This document shows, one piece after another, positions 54,499 to 61,264 of a stretch of 64,000 bases of DNA. The translations under genes and the position numbers were made by a program. The notes below the pieces were generated by a model. It was not told the origin of the DNA and made no database searches. It worked only from the letters and a program-made list of their open reading frames with translations. The first letter of the stretch is position 1. Each line of letters opens with the position of its first letter. The DNA is from an uncultured Acetatifactor sp. (GTDB lineage Bacteria > Bacillota > Clostridia > Lachnospirales > Lachnospiraceae): positions 4,526-68,525 of the forward strand of contig CAJTMX010000024.1 in the NCBI GenBank assembly GCA_910577235.1. The letters are read 5' to 3'.

Positions 54499-55104
54499 CT
54501 ACAAAATCTCCCCCTCTCTACACCCCGTCCAAAAAAGGATTTCAAATATCACATAATATTTGCTTTCCCGGTCAATGCCGCTGATGAAACAATCGTATTC
54601 GTCTTTCGTCCAAAAATTCAGCTTGTCAGCGTCAGACTTTCCCATCTTCTTAACCTTTTTACATGGGTTATTGTTGAGGTTGTAAATGTTACTTGCATGA
54701 GTAAATAATGCGGTAATCTGATTTTGCACCATACGCAAATAAGTCTGCGAATACCCTTTTGCTCTGATAGCGTTCTGCCACTGAATAATATCAGAGGGGC
54801 TTATTTCGTTCATTTGCTTATTCTCGAAATACGGTAATACATGGGCTTCTATCATGTACCGCTTGTTTTTTATCGTGCGTTCCTTTAGTTCTCCTGCTTT
54901 ATCCCGGAAATACACATCAACAAATGCGCCTAACATCATATCCATATTGGCAGATGTACTTTTCAGAAATTCTCTTTCCCACTCCAACGCTTCTTTTTTC
55001 GTGGCAAAACCACGCTTCTTTTTGTGCTTCTTCTCCCCTTTCCAGTTTTCGTAATAGCATTGAGCAGTCCATTTCCCGGTCTTTTCATCTCTTGAAGCAG
55101 ACAT
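54499..55104 (-). pseudogene. int: Tyrosine integrase, N-terminal fragment
   Basis: 201 codons of the integrase: an arm-binding N-terminus (MSASRDEKTGKWTAQCYYEN, GFATKKEALEWEREFL), the core-binding helices (YLRMVQNQITALFTHASNIY), and the start of the catalytic domain ending FWTGCREGEIL and a stop. The reading continues in the fragment at 47998-48487. The arm-binding domain is presumably what binds the TAGAGCCA repeats. It is cut at the conserved catalytic-arginine motif. Confidence 0.88.
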
Positions 55105-55118
55105 TCCTTATCCCCCTT

Positions 55119-55319
55119 TCATGCGGTTTGGTTCGGCTGATTGTAACCGTAAAACTTTGTTTCCCAAAATGCCTTTGGCACTTTCCCGGCAACAACAAGA
55201 TAACCTTTGCTCTGTAATTCTTCATTTAATTCTCTTATCAGTTTGTAAGCGTGTCCTTTGGAAACACCCAATGTTTCCGCAACTTCTCCAGCAGTCAATA
55301 AGTAGTTCTGTCCGTTCAT
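55119..55319 (-). CDS. xis: Excisionase-like small DNA-binding protein
   Basis: A 66-residue protein with a MerR/excisionase-type helix-turn-helix (LLTAGEVAETLGVSKGHAYK, then LIRELNEEL). AGGAGAGG precedes ATG 55319. It lies 14 bp upstream of the integrase start on the same strand, the usual Xis-Int order of mobile elements, and is transcribed from the promoter at 55367-55395. It would direct excision if an intact integrase were supplied. Confidence 0.8.
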   Translation of the reverse strand: MNGQNYLLTAGEVAETLGVSKGHAYKLIRELNEELQSKGYLVVAGKVPKAFWETKFYGYNQPNQTA

Positions 55320-55366
55320 GCAACCTCTCCTTATCATTTATTTCACTATTTATTAGTGCTAATGAT

Positions 55367-55395
55367 ATTCTAGCACCCTCTATCATTTATGTCAA
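55367..55395 (-). promoter_or_regulatory. Promoter of xis-int
   Basis: On the minus strand a perfect TTGACA (55390-55395), a 17-base spacer and TAGAAT (55367-55372). A TTAGTGCTAA palindrome lies just downstream (55353-55362) and could be an operator. Confidence 0.8.
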
Positions 55396-55429
55396 TAATT
55401 TTTATCTGCATTTTTCATATTTATTATTG

Positions 55430-55458
55430 TTGTCAATATTTATTGAAAGTGCTATACT
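55430..55458 (+). promoter_or_regulatory. Promoter of the XRE regulator gene
   Basis: TTGTCA (55430-55435), a 17-base spacer and TATACT (55453-55458), 33 bases before the start codon. It is divergent from the xis-int promoter, so the regulator can control both. Confidence 0.82.
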
Positions 55459-55490
55459 ATAAGAAAGCGAAAAAGAAAAGAGGTAACGGC

Positions 55491-56114
55491 ATGGACAATA
55501 CAATTCAGATAGCAGAACGGATAAAACAACTCCGTAAAAATCTAGGTATGAACCAAAGTGAATTTTGCAAAAAGCTAGGCATAAAGCAATCCACCCTATC
55601 CAGTTATGAGAATGGAACGGTATCTCCGTCCAACGAGGTACTCTATGCCATAGCAAAGCAATATCACGTTTCTTTGGATTGGCTTTTTGGTATTTCAGAC
55701 AATGAATTTTCTTTATCGTCTATGGGCGATATTATCAGTTTTCTTTTAGAGTTGAACGAATTAAAAGAATTGCGCTATGAACTGGAAATCAACGATAAAT
55801 TTTTCAATGACATAGAAACCGAAGATAACCGTTGGTATGCCAATATTAAATTCTATGGGAATGAAAAAGGACACTTATATAATGCGGATATGTGTCAATT
55901 CCTTGCTTCACTGAATGAGAGCCGGGAAAGTTTTGAATCCTACTTTACGCCAAAGGATATGTTTGATATATGGAAAAAACAGAAAATTGCTGATTACTCC
56001 ACCTTGCCAGTGACAAAGAAAGTGTATGAAGATATAGACAACGCTACAAGAATGAAACTCCGAAATGAACATTTGGAGCGGCAATTTAAGAAAAATCAGA
56101 GTGACAGCGAATAA
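55491..56114 (+). CDS. XRE-family regulator of element B
   Basis: A 207-residue regulator. The N-terminal helix-turn-helix (IAERIKQLRKNLGMNQSEFC, then KLGIKQSTLSSYENGTVSPS) is followed by about 140 residues of unknown fold. GAGGTAA precedes ATG 55491; the longer upstream frame has no ribosome site. It is transcribed divergently from xis-int. By analogy with other integrative elements it probably represses excision. It ends three bases before the arm repeats. Confidence 0.85.
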   Translation: MDNTIQIAERIKQLRKNLGMNQSEFCKKLGIKQSTLSSYENGTVSPSNEVLYAIAKQYHVSLDWLFGISDNEFSLSSMGDIISFLLELNELKELRYELEINDKFFNDIETEDNRWYANIKFYGNEKGHLYNADMCQFLASLNESRESFESYFTPKDMFDIWKKQKIADYSTLPVTKKVYEDIDNATRMKLRNEHLERQFKKNQSDSE

Positions 56115-56117
56115 AAA

Positions 56118-56136
56118 TAGAGCCATTTTAGAGCCA
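56118..56136. repeat. Arm-type integrase repeats, right end of element B
   Basis: TAGAGCCA at 56118 and 56129, spaced 11 bp as at the left end. An inverted copy (TGGCTCTA) lies at 56258-56265, close to the attachment core. Confidence 0.75.
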
Positions 56137-56202
56137 CAAGCCATTTTCAATGAAATTCCGGCAAGTGGCTTTTCCTTTTGTTCGCTATTATTTTTAGACA
56201 TT

Positions 56203-56240
56203 AAAAAACCGCAACCCCTTGATTTCTCAAAGGATTGCGG
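56203..56240 (-). terminator. Element-borne terminator behind the right tuf end
   Basis: On the minus strand CCGCAATCCTTTGA, a short loop, TCAAGGGGTTGCGG and TTTTTT. It lies downstream of the right tuf 3' end and inside element B. It would have replaced the native tuf terminator when B integrated. Confidence 0.82.
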
Positions 56241-56274
56241 TGCCTATTTTTACTATTTGGCTCTAATCTAAAGA

Positions 56275-56328
56275 TTACTCAATAATCGTAGCCACACGAC
56301 CAGAACCTACTGTACGTCCACCCTCACG
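56275..56328 (-). other. Right attachment repeat: tuf 3' end
   Basis: 54 bp encoding REGGRTVGSGRVATIIE and a stop on the minus strand, a perfect EF-Tu consensus C-terminus. It is not joined to the rest of tuf, because element C follows directly. It is both the right end of B and the left end of C. Confidence 0.9.
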
Positions 56329-56430
56329 GTATTTGAATAGCATTTTTTCTGATATTTTCTATACTTTTTATTGCTGAAAACAGCGTAAAATCGTTGTTTT
56401 TATGTGGCGTATTTTTATTTACTTGATTTC

Positions 56431-56450
56431 TTGGCACCGTTTTGGCACCG
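56431..56450. repeat. Arm-type repeats, left end of element C
   Basis: TTGGCACCG occurs at 56431 and 56442, two direct copies 11 bp apart. The geometry equals the TAGAGCCA pair of element B, but the sequence differs. This implies a related integrase with another arm specificity. Confidence 0.7.
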
Positions 56451-56467
56451 AGAAATTATTTTATCCC

Positions 56468-56944
56468 CTATAATCGCTGTTTAAGTAAATCATAAAAACG
56501 CTCAACTCTTTTTTGCCGGAAAGTTTCATCATCATAACCTCCTGCTTCTTCATATATTGGAAGATATTCTTGATCCACATCCTCGCTCGCCGAAACATAT
56601 TTCCAAATATCAGTAGCTTTTTTTAACCGAGGCCAATCCTCTAAGAACTCCGGCAATCTTACATTCTCTTTAAAAAAAGTTGCCGTTGGCATATTGGCCT
56701 GTGCCGCCATTCCGACCTCGAATGGCACCCACTGTGATAATCTCGTGGCTGATGACATAACAACTATAATATCAGTACACTGATTAAGGCTATTGCGTAT
56801 ATGATTTGTCAATTGCCTACTATTATGTATTACAGATGTATCTAAAACATCTAGATAGTACTCAACATTACATTTTTCTAACTCATTTGCAATCTGATTA
56901 GCAGTAGTAGAATCTTCCTGTTTATGTGATATAAATATTTTCAC
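56468..56944 (-). CDS. TIR-domain protein
   Basis: A 158-residue protein that is essentially a TIR domain: MKIFISHKQEDS at the N-terminus, IIVVMSSATRLSQWVPFEVG in the middle, with Glu76 at the place of the catalytic NADase glutamate. Translation starts at GTG 56944 after GAGGAGAGGGG. It lies 52 bp downstream of a second TIR-like gene and a caspase gene. It could produce or cleave an NAD-derived nucleotide. Whether it belongs to the Thoeris-like set or is a separate effector is open. Confidence 0.83.
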   Translation of the reverse strand: MKIFISHKQEDSTTANQIANELEKCNVEYYLDVLDTSVIHNSRQLTNHIRNSLNQCTDIIVVMSSATRLSQWVPFEVGMAAQANMPTATFFKENVRLPEFLEDWPRLKKATDIWKYVSASEDVDQEYLPIYEEAGGYDDETFRQKRVERFYDLLKQRL

Positions 56945-56996
56945 TCTGTTCCCCTCTCCTCAAAGTCTTTGTTGTCGGAAAAAATAAGCTAACACT

Positions 56997-57377
56997 TTAA
57001 ACATTGGCAGCAATCCATATCTCCAATGAATCTTTTCGTTTAGATATCACCTGAATACCTAAATTTGTAATTTCACTACTTGTACTTTCAGTAATTTTTA
57101 CTGCAACGACAGGTTTCCCTATATCAACAGCAAACTTTATCTCTTCAATAGCCATCCCCGCATTATTTGCCGGACGATTTGAGCATACTACCACGCTAGC
57201 ATAACGAATCTGCCTTTTTATCTGTGGATCTACATTATATCGTCTGTCGATACTATCAAATGGTGAACTACTTGGAACAGAATAATCTCTTACTGCAAAT
57301 TTTGTTCTGTCTAACAGCGCACTAATCTCTGAATAATCCTCATTGTTCCAACGATGCGGTATAAACACGTTAATCAT
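56997..57377 (-). CDS. ThsB-like TIR (DUF1863) protein
   Basis: A 126-residue protein of the DUF1863/ThsB-type TIR fold: NVFIPHRWNNEDYSEISALL, then FAVRDYSVP, then QIRYASVVVCSNRP and GMAIEEIKFAVDIGKPVVAV, where Glu79 is the candidate catalytic residue. In Thoeris systems ThsB makes a cyclic ADP-ribose-type signal after phage infection. GGAGGG precedes the ATG. The upstream caspase-like gene, 26 bp away, is the probable receiver of the signal, as in type IV Thoeris. Confidence 0.83.
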   Translation of the reverse strand: MINVFIPHRWNNEDYSEISALLDRTKFAVRDYSVPSSSPFDSIDRRYNVDPQIKRQIRYASVVVCSNRPANNAGMAIEEIKFAVDIGKPVVAVKITESTSSEITNLGIQVISKRKDSLEIWIAANV

Positions 57378-57403
57378 TTTAATATTCCCTCCATAATCCT
57401 ATT

Positions 57404-58372
57404 TTAAAAACGTTTATCTTTTGACAATCTCCAATAATGCAATCCTAATGCTGTTAATTTACATGATTTATTTTCCATTGCCGCAAAATACATATGTTCA
57501 GTTCCAACAGGTTCAACAAGACCTACACTTTCAAATAACTGCAATTCCTTAAAAATACTTACATGCATTGGATTGGCATATGGTTCAATTACTTGATGCT
57601 CTATGTCCAATGCATTTGTGTATTCATACGATGGGTCTAATTTAAACTCATCTGTCGGATTTTGAAAATATACACTCAACTTCCTAAGAATTGTTTTCTC
57701 TACTTTTGCTTGAATTGTCCTTAGCGGTAAAAATTGAGAGATATTTGTCTTAAAAACTGGTCGCTGTTGCCATGCTCCCAATGACTGATCAACAAATGAA
57801 TATAAACTAGCAGGCGTAATATTTCCACCAATATCTGCTGCACCACCTTTTAGCCCTTGTATCAACAATTCAGTAAAAACACCATGCTGTATTGCTCCAT
57901 TTTCAGCAGATGTTTGCCAAGGCTGACTTGCTGCTATTACCGTTACACCTTCTCCTAAAACAGAATTATTATTTAACAGTATTGATTCGCCCATTTTTGC
58001 AGCAAAGCAACAGTCTAATATAATCACCTTATTTTTGCATTTAGAGTTATTCGCCCATGCTAAAACATCGGTCATTCTTACTCCATAATCACTTCCCGAA
58101 AAGTCTGTTGTACAAAGATAACCTCCATCAGTATCTGCTCCATGACCTGAGAAATACAAAAGAGCAATATCTTCGTTTCCCATAAACAACTGTTCTATAG
58201 CTGTTCTCAACTGTTCTTTTGTGCAACTATCAATAATCGGCATCACATCAAAATCAGGTGAGCCATCCCCATTTGATTCGAGCAACTCTTTCATAGCAAT
58301 CGCATCGTTATCGCACCAATCCAATCCACAATTGGGATAATTATTTAACCCCACTACTAATGCTTTTCGCAT
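57404..58372 (-). CDS. Caspase-like protease effector (type IV Thoeris-like)
   Basis: A 322-residue protein. The caspase domain (about 1-215) has KALVVGLNNYPNC, the catalytic histidine in LLYFSGHG (His77) and the catalytic cysteine in VIILDCCFA (Cys122). About 100 residues follow, perhaps a signal-binding or winged-helix domain (LFESVGLVEPVGTEHMYFAA). GGAGG eight bases before ATG 58372 decides the start. It lies directly upstream of a ThsB-like TIR gene. In type IV Thoeris a TIR-made nucleotide activates a caspase-like protease that kills the infected cell, and this arrangement fits. Confidence 0.82.
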   Translation of the reverse strand: MRKALVVGLNNYPNCGLDWCDNDAIAMKELLESNGDGSPDFDVMPIIDSCTKEQLRTAIEQLFMGNEDIALLYFSGHGADTDGGYLCTTDFSGSDYGVRMTDVLAWANNSKCKNKVIILDCCFAAKMGESILLNNNSVLGEGVTVIAASQPWQTSAENGAIQHGVFTELLIQGLKGGAADIGGNITPASLYSFVDQSLGAWQQRPVFKTNISQFLPLRTIQAKVEKTILRKLSVYFQNPTDEFKLDPSYEYTNALDIEHQVIEPYANPMHVSIFKELQLFESVGLVEPVGTEHMYFAAMENKSCKLTALGLHYWRLSKDKRF

Positions 58373-58433
58373 TTTGTACACCTCCCTACTACATTTTTTA
58401 TATCACCTATGATTACTTGTTTCATAGTTTTCT

Positions 58434-59141
58434 TTATAGATATTCGTGTAATATTTTCTTAATCGTTTCTTGTGCTGTTTTTTCACCTGACAGCTCAATT
58501 AACTTATTAAAATCCTCAATTTCATCCCCAGTAAAAACTATAGAAATCACTTTCTCTATCCTTCCTGCAACATGTTCATAATCCTCTGGATGTGCCCAAA
58601 AACATTTCAAGCAAAAACTTTCTTCTTTTTTCTCCCAGTTCTCACAATGCTCACATGTCCAAGATTTTGCCCTATTAGCAGAAGGACTAAGCAACATAAA
58701 ATATTCTATATCTTTTTCATCATGCTCGCCGCCAATTTCATAAGGAATACGATGGTCTACTTGCAATGTTGCCTCATCCATTTCTTCCAAATAGATAAAA
58801 CATTTTGAACCATACTTTTCAATTAGTGCCTGTTTCAACGCTTTTGAAAGTACCGTCCTTCCTGCCACTTTTGAAAGAACATTCTTAACATCTTTCGGAT
58901 CTCCAAATTTATATGCCGCTATACTCCTTCCGTCAGCACCTGAAATGCGATATGTAATCAATGGAATTCCATACTCTCTTACATCTCTAACCGCTCTAGG
59001 AGGATGGTTATATCCATAAATATCTTTTAATTCTTGAGATGTAATAAAGCCATTCTTTAAAATATGTTGTATTACTGTACGCGGTCTTTTTGCAGTTACC
59101 GACTCCAATAAATCAAGAAACTCTTTGGGATACTCCATCAT
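58434..59141 (-). CDS. HNH restriction endonuclease
   Basis: A 235-residue protein. An N-terminal winged-helix-like part (HILKNGFITSQELKDIYGY) precedes an HNH nuclease with LQVDHRIPYEIGG (Asp129, His130) and two cysteine pairs, CEHC (163-166) and CLKC (177-180), that probably bind zinc. Its ATG overlaps the methyltransferase stop (ATGA), so the two are coupled. This is the restriction half of a type II system; the recognition site is not inferable. Confidence 0.82.
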   Translation of the reverse strand: MMEYPKEFLDLLESVTAKRPRTVIQHILKNGFITSQELKDIYGYNHPPRAVRDVREYGIPLITYRISGADGRSIAAYKFGDPKDVKNVLSKVAGRTVLSKALKQALIEKYGSKCFIYLEEMDEATLQVDHRIPYEIGGEHDEKDIEYFMLLSPSANRAKSWTCEHCENWEKKEESFCLKCFWAHPEDYEHVAGRIEKVISIVFTGDEIEDFNKLIELSGEKTAQETIKKILHEYL

Positions 59142-60046
59142 GCCATTGCCTCCAAAAATGATAATTGTTGAGGCAACATATTATATACAGGTATCAATGC
59201 CTCACTGACATAAAGTGCTTCAAATGTTATTGACTTTTTCCCCAACAATAATGATTGGCTTGAAACGCCTGCATTCAACATTACTTTTTTGCAATGTAAA
59301 CTTTCGGGAAGTTCTTCACCATATTCTTTTCCCCCACAAGTGCCATCATAACTAATAAGATAATCAACACCTTTACGGTTAAGCGTCTCTATTGCCTGTG
59401 AAAATTCTTCAAATGGCACTCCTGCAAAATAGCGGTTATCTCTCACATTTGTAACTCCCTGATATGGTGGGTCCATGTAAACTAAATCTCCCGGATTTGC
59501 CATATCTAAAATTTCATGATAATCCAGTGCAGAAAATCTTGTTTTTCCCTTCAGTAAGTATGCTATCGCATGAACATTTTGTTCCAATGTTTTTGGATTG
59601 GTTCCATGCCTGCGCCTATCAGGCGATTGATTAAAGTTGCCTGTTTTCCCATATCTAACTGCACCTTTTACACATCTTGCCAAGAGATATAACATATTTG
59701 CAGGTCTTTCATCACCATCATTAAATCGCTCTCTAACATCGTAAAAATGTTGTACATGATTTTCCCCATAAGAAAACTGTTCATTCCACACAGTAGCATA
59801 ATCTTCTACTAACCGTTTCGGATTTTCAATTGCTTCTTCTAACAAATTTACCAATGGTTTATTTATATCATTAATCAGAAAACTATCAGTCCTTTTTTCA
59901 TAAGCTGTCGCAATACTAATTGCAGCCATTCCTGAAAATGGCTCAATTAATCTATGAAACTTTTGTGGCATATATTGAAGTATTTGAGGTGCCAAAATAC
60001 GTTTAGAACCCTGATATTGAACAATATGAGGAACTTTCCCATTCAT
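59138..60046 (-). CDS. D12-class adenine-N6 DNA methyltransferase
   Basis: A 302-residue Dam/DpnIIA-like methyltransferase. QYQGSKRILAPQIL at the N-terminus and RLIEPFSGMAAIS form the AdoMet site, and the catalytic motif is VYMDPPYQG (Asp192). It protects host DNA from the HNH nuclease encoded next. Its start overlaps the controller gene stop by four bases, so the order is controller, methylase, nuclease in one operon. Confidence 0.9.
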   Translation of the reverse strand: MNGKVPHIVQYQGSKRILAPQILQYMPQKFHRLIEPFSGMAAISIATAYEKRTDSFLINDINKPLVNLLEEAIENPKRLVEDYATVWNEQFSYGENHVQHFYDVRERFNDGDERPANMLYLLARCVKGAVRYGKTGNFNQSPDRRRHGTNPKTLEQNVHAIAYLLKGKTRFSALDYHEILDMANPGDLVYMDPPYQGVTNVRDNRYFAGVPFEEFSQAIETLNRKGVDYLISYDGTCGGKEYGEELPESLHCKKVMLNAGVSSQSLLLGKKSITFEALYVSEALIPVYNMLPQQLSFLEAMA

Positions 60047-60258
60047 TTATATTTCATCTCCTTTTTAAATTCAACTACATCTCCTATGTCACATTTTAAT
60101 GCCATACATATTTTATACAGGCTTTCCATTGAGACAAATTCATTTCTTCCCAATTTTGCTAAAACATTAAAACTTATTCCCGCCACATCCTTTAAGTCTG
60201 TTCGATTCATTTTTTTATCAATTAAAATCTTCCACAATTTGTCATAGCTTACTGGCAT
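60043..60258 (-). CDS. Small XRE-type controller of the restriction-modification operon
   Basis: A 71-residue helix-turn-helix protein (MPVSYDKLWKILIDKKMNRT, then GISFNVLAKLGRNEFVSMES, CDIGDVVEF), the size and fold of restriction-modification controller (C) proteins. GGGAG seven bases before ATG 60258 sets the start. It heads the operon and overlaps the methyltransferase gene. It probably times methylase and nuclease expression after entry into a new host. Confidence 0.8.
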   Translation of the reverse strand: MPVSYDKLWKILIDKKMNRTDLKDVAGISFNVLAKLGRNEFVSMESLYKICMALKCDIGDVVEFKKEMKYK

Positions 60259-60472
60259 ATCATTTCTCCCAATAATTCTACACTTCCGCTTAATATAAAT
60301 GAGTATAGCACATAACAAATTATATATCAAGATAATCTCACGAAAAGCCAAAACTTTTAGAATATACGTTCTAATCATGGAGGGAGGGGGGACAAACATG
60401 TCATTAAAATATTTTCGCACACTTAATTATTAGACATAGATTCAAATATATTTCCTTAGTAATTTATTATCT

Positions 60473-60492
60473 ACATGGTGCTAGCACCATGT
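60473..60492. repeat. 20-bp perfect palindrome shared with element B
   Basis: Identical to 43534-43553. Here it separates the restriction-modification operon from the mobilisation module. The rest of 60259-60554 shows no gene. Confidence 0.9.
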
Positions 60493-60554
60493 CAAAAAAT
60501 ATCACTAACGAAAAGGCAGGTTATTCTCGCCCGCCCTTTTCTCTCATATCCTTA

Positions 60555-60887
60555 TTATCTCACAAAACTCCTCTCCAACTTCTCCCTCTTCCCTTTTAAC
60601 TCATTCTGCTTTTCATACAAACCATTACGCTCCTCACACAATTTTTTCATACGTTCCAGCTTTTCTCTGATGCCCTCCCGACATTCTGGCTCTATCTGCT
60701 TATATTCCCCTGTCAGACTGCGGATTTTATTGTTATTCTCTTTCATCTGCTCCGAAACGCATATCCAATCAACTAAATTCCGTACTTCCATATCCATTTC
60801 ATACAAATCTGTTTCCGTCAAAATCTTCGTACATAACCGCACCATTACTTTTTTCTCTGTATCTGTCATATTTCCCTCAACTTTCAT
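60555..60887 (-). CDS. Mobilisation-module accessory protein (element C copy)
   Basis: A 110-residue homologue of the 44962-45294 product, with the same length and shared blocks (ETDLYE, WICVSEQMKENNN, SLTGEYKQIEPECREG). It overlaps the upstream 123-residue gene by 11 bp. The function is unknown. Conservation next to two relaxases suggests a role in DNA processing. Confidence 0.7.
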   Translation of the reverse strand: MKVEGNMTDTEKKVMVRLCTKILTETDLYEMDMEVRNLVDWICVSEQMKENNNKIRSLTGEYKQIEPECREGIREKLERMKKLCEERNGLYEKQNELKGKREKLERSFVR

Positions 60888-61248
60888 ATCTAAAAAATTC
60901 TCTTGCCAACGCTTCTGCCATAGCTTTACTGTATCCCTGCTTCAAATATCCTTGAACAATTGTGCCAAACATCCCTTTTACCATATCCGCCTCTATATCG
61001 CAATAGGCTTGCAGTTCTCCCGACAGTGCCATTGCAACATACTCAATCGGCTTATTGTCCAACAACTTATGCAGCTTCGCAAACGATTGTTCTGTCGTGT
61101 GCAGATTAACTTCTATTTCTTCACATTTCAACTGCAAAATATTGCCGTCAGAATAATAAACTTCCACATAACCGTTATCCATGTTGTATTCACAACCTAT
61201 AATATTTTCCATAGAATACTGTTCGCTCCAATTTTCATTATCCATCAT
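60877..61248 (-). CDS. Hypothetical protein (possibly DUF6061-like)
   Basis: A 123-residue soluble protein with no known catalytic motif. The N-terminal half looks like a beta-rich fold (GYVEVYYSDGNILQLKCEEI) and the C-terminal half is helical (GYLKQGYSKAMAEALAREFF). It lies 16 bp downstream of the relaxase gene and overlaps the accessory gene. No copy is present in element B. The DUF name is a weak recollection. Confidence 0.6.
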   Translation of the reverse strand: MMDNENWSEQYSMENIIGCEYNMDNGYVEVYYSDGNILQLKCEEIEVNLHTTEQSFAKLHKLLDNKPIEYVAMALSGELQAYCDIEADMVKGMFGTIVQGYLKQGYSKAMAEALAREFFRYES

Positions 61249-61264
61249 ATCAATCCGTCCTTTC

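Larger units (their letters stand above)
43321..56328. mobile_element. Integrative mobilisable element B (about 13 kb) in tuf 3' end
   Basis: Bounded by two 54-bp copies of the tuf 3' end. It holds paired arm-type repeats just inside both ends, a MobV relaxase with a candidate oriT, a RepA-like ATPase, a split tyrosine integrase, an excisionase and an XRE regulator. No type IV secretion genes are present, so transfer would need a helper. Cargo: a GNAT-phosphorylase fusion and a three-gene defence-like cassette. The integrase is interrupted, so B is probably fixed. Confidence 0.88.

Noticed and set aside
55389..55490. In-frame N-terminal extension of the XRE regulator
   Set aside because: It contains the promoter of the gene itself and has no ribosome site; the start at 55491 has GAGGTAA.
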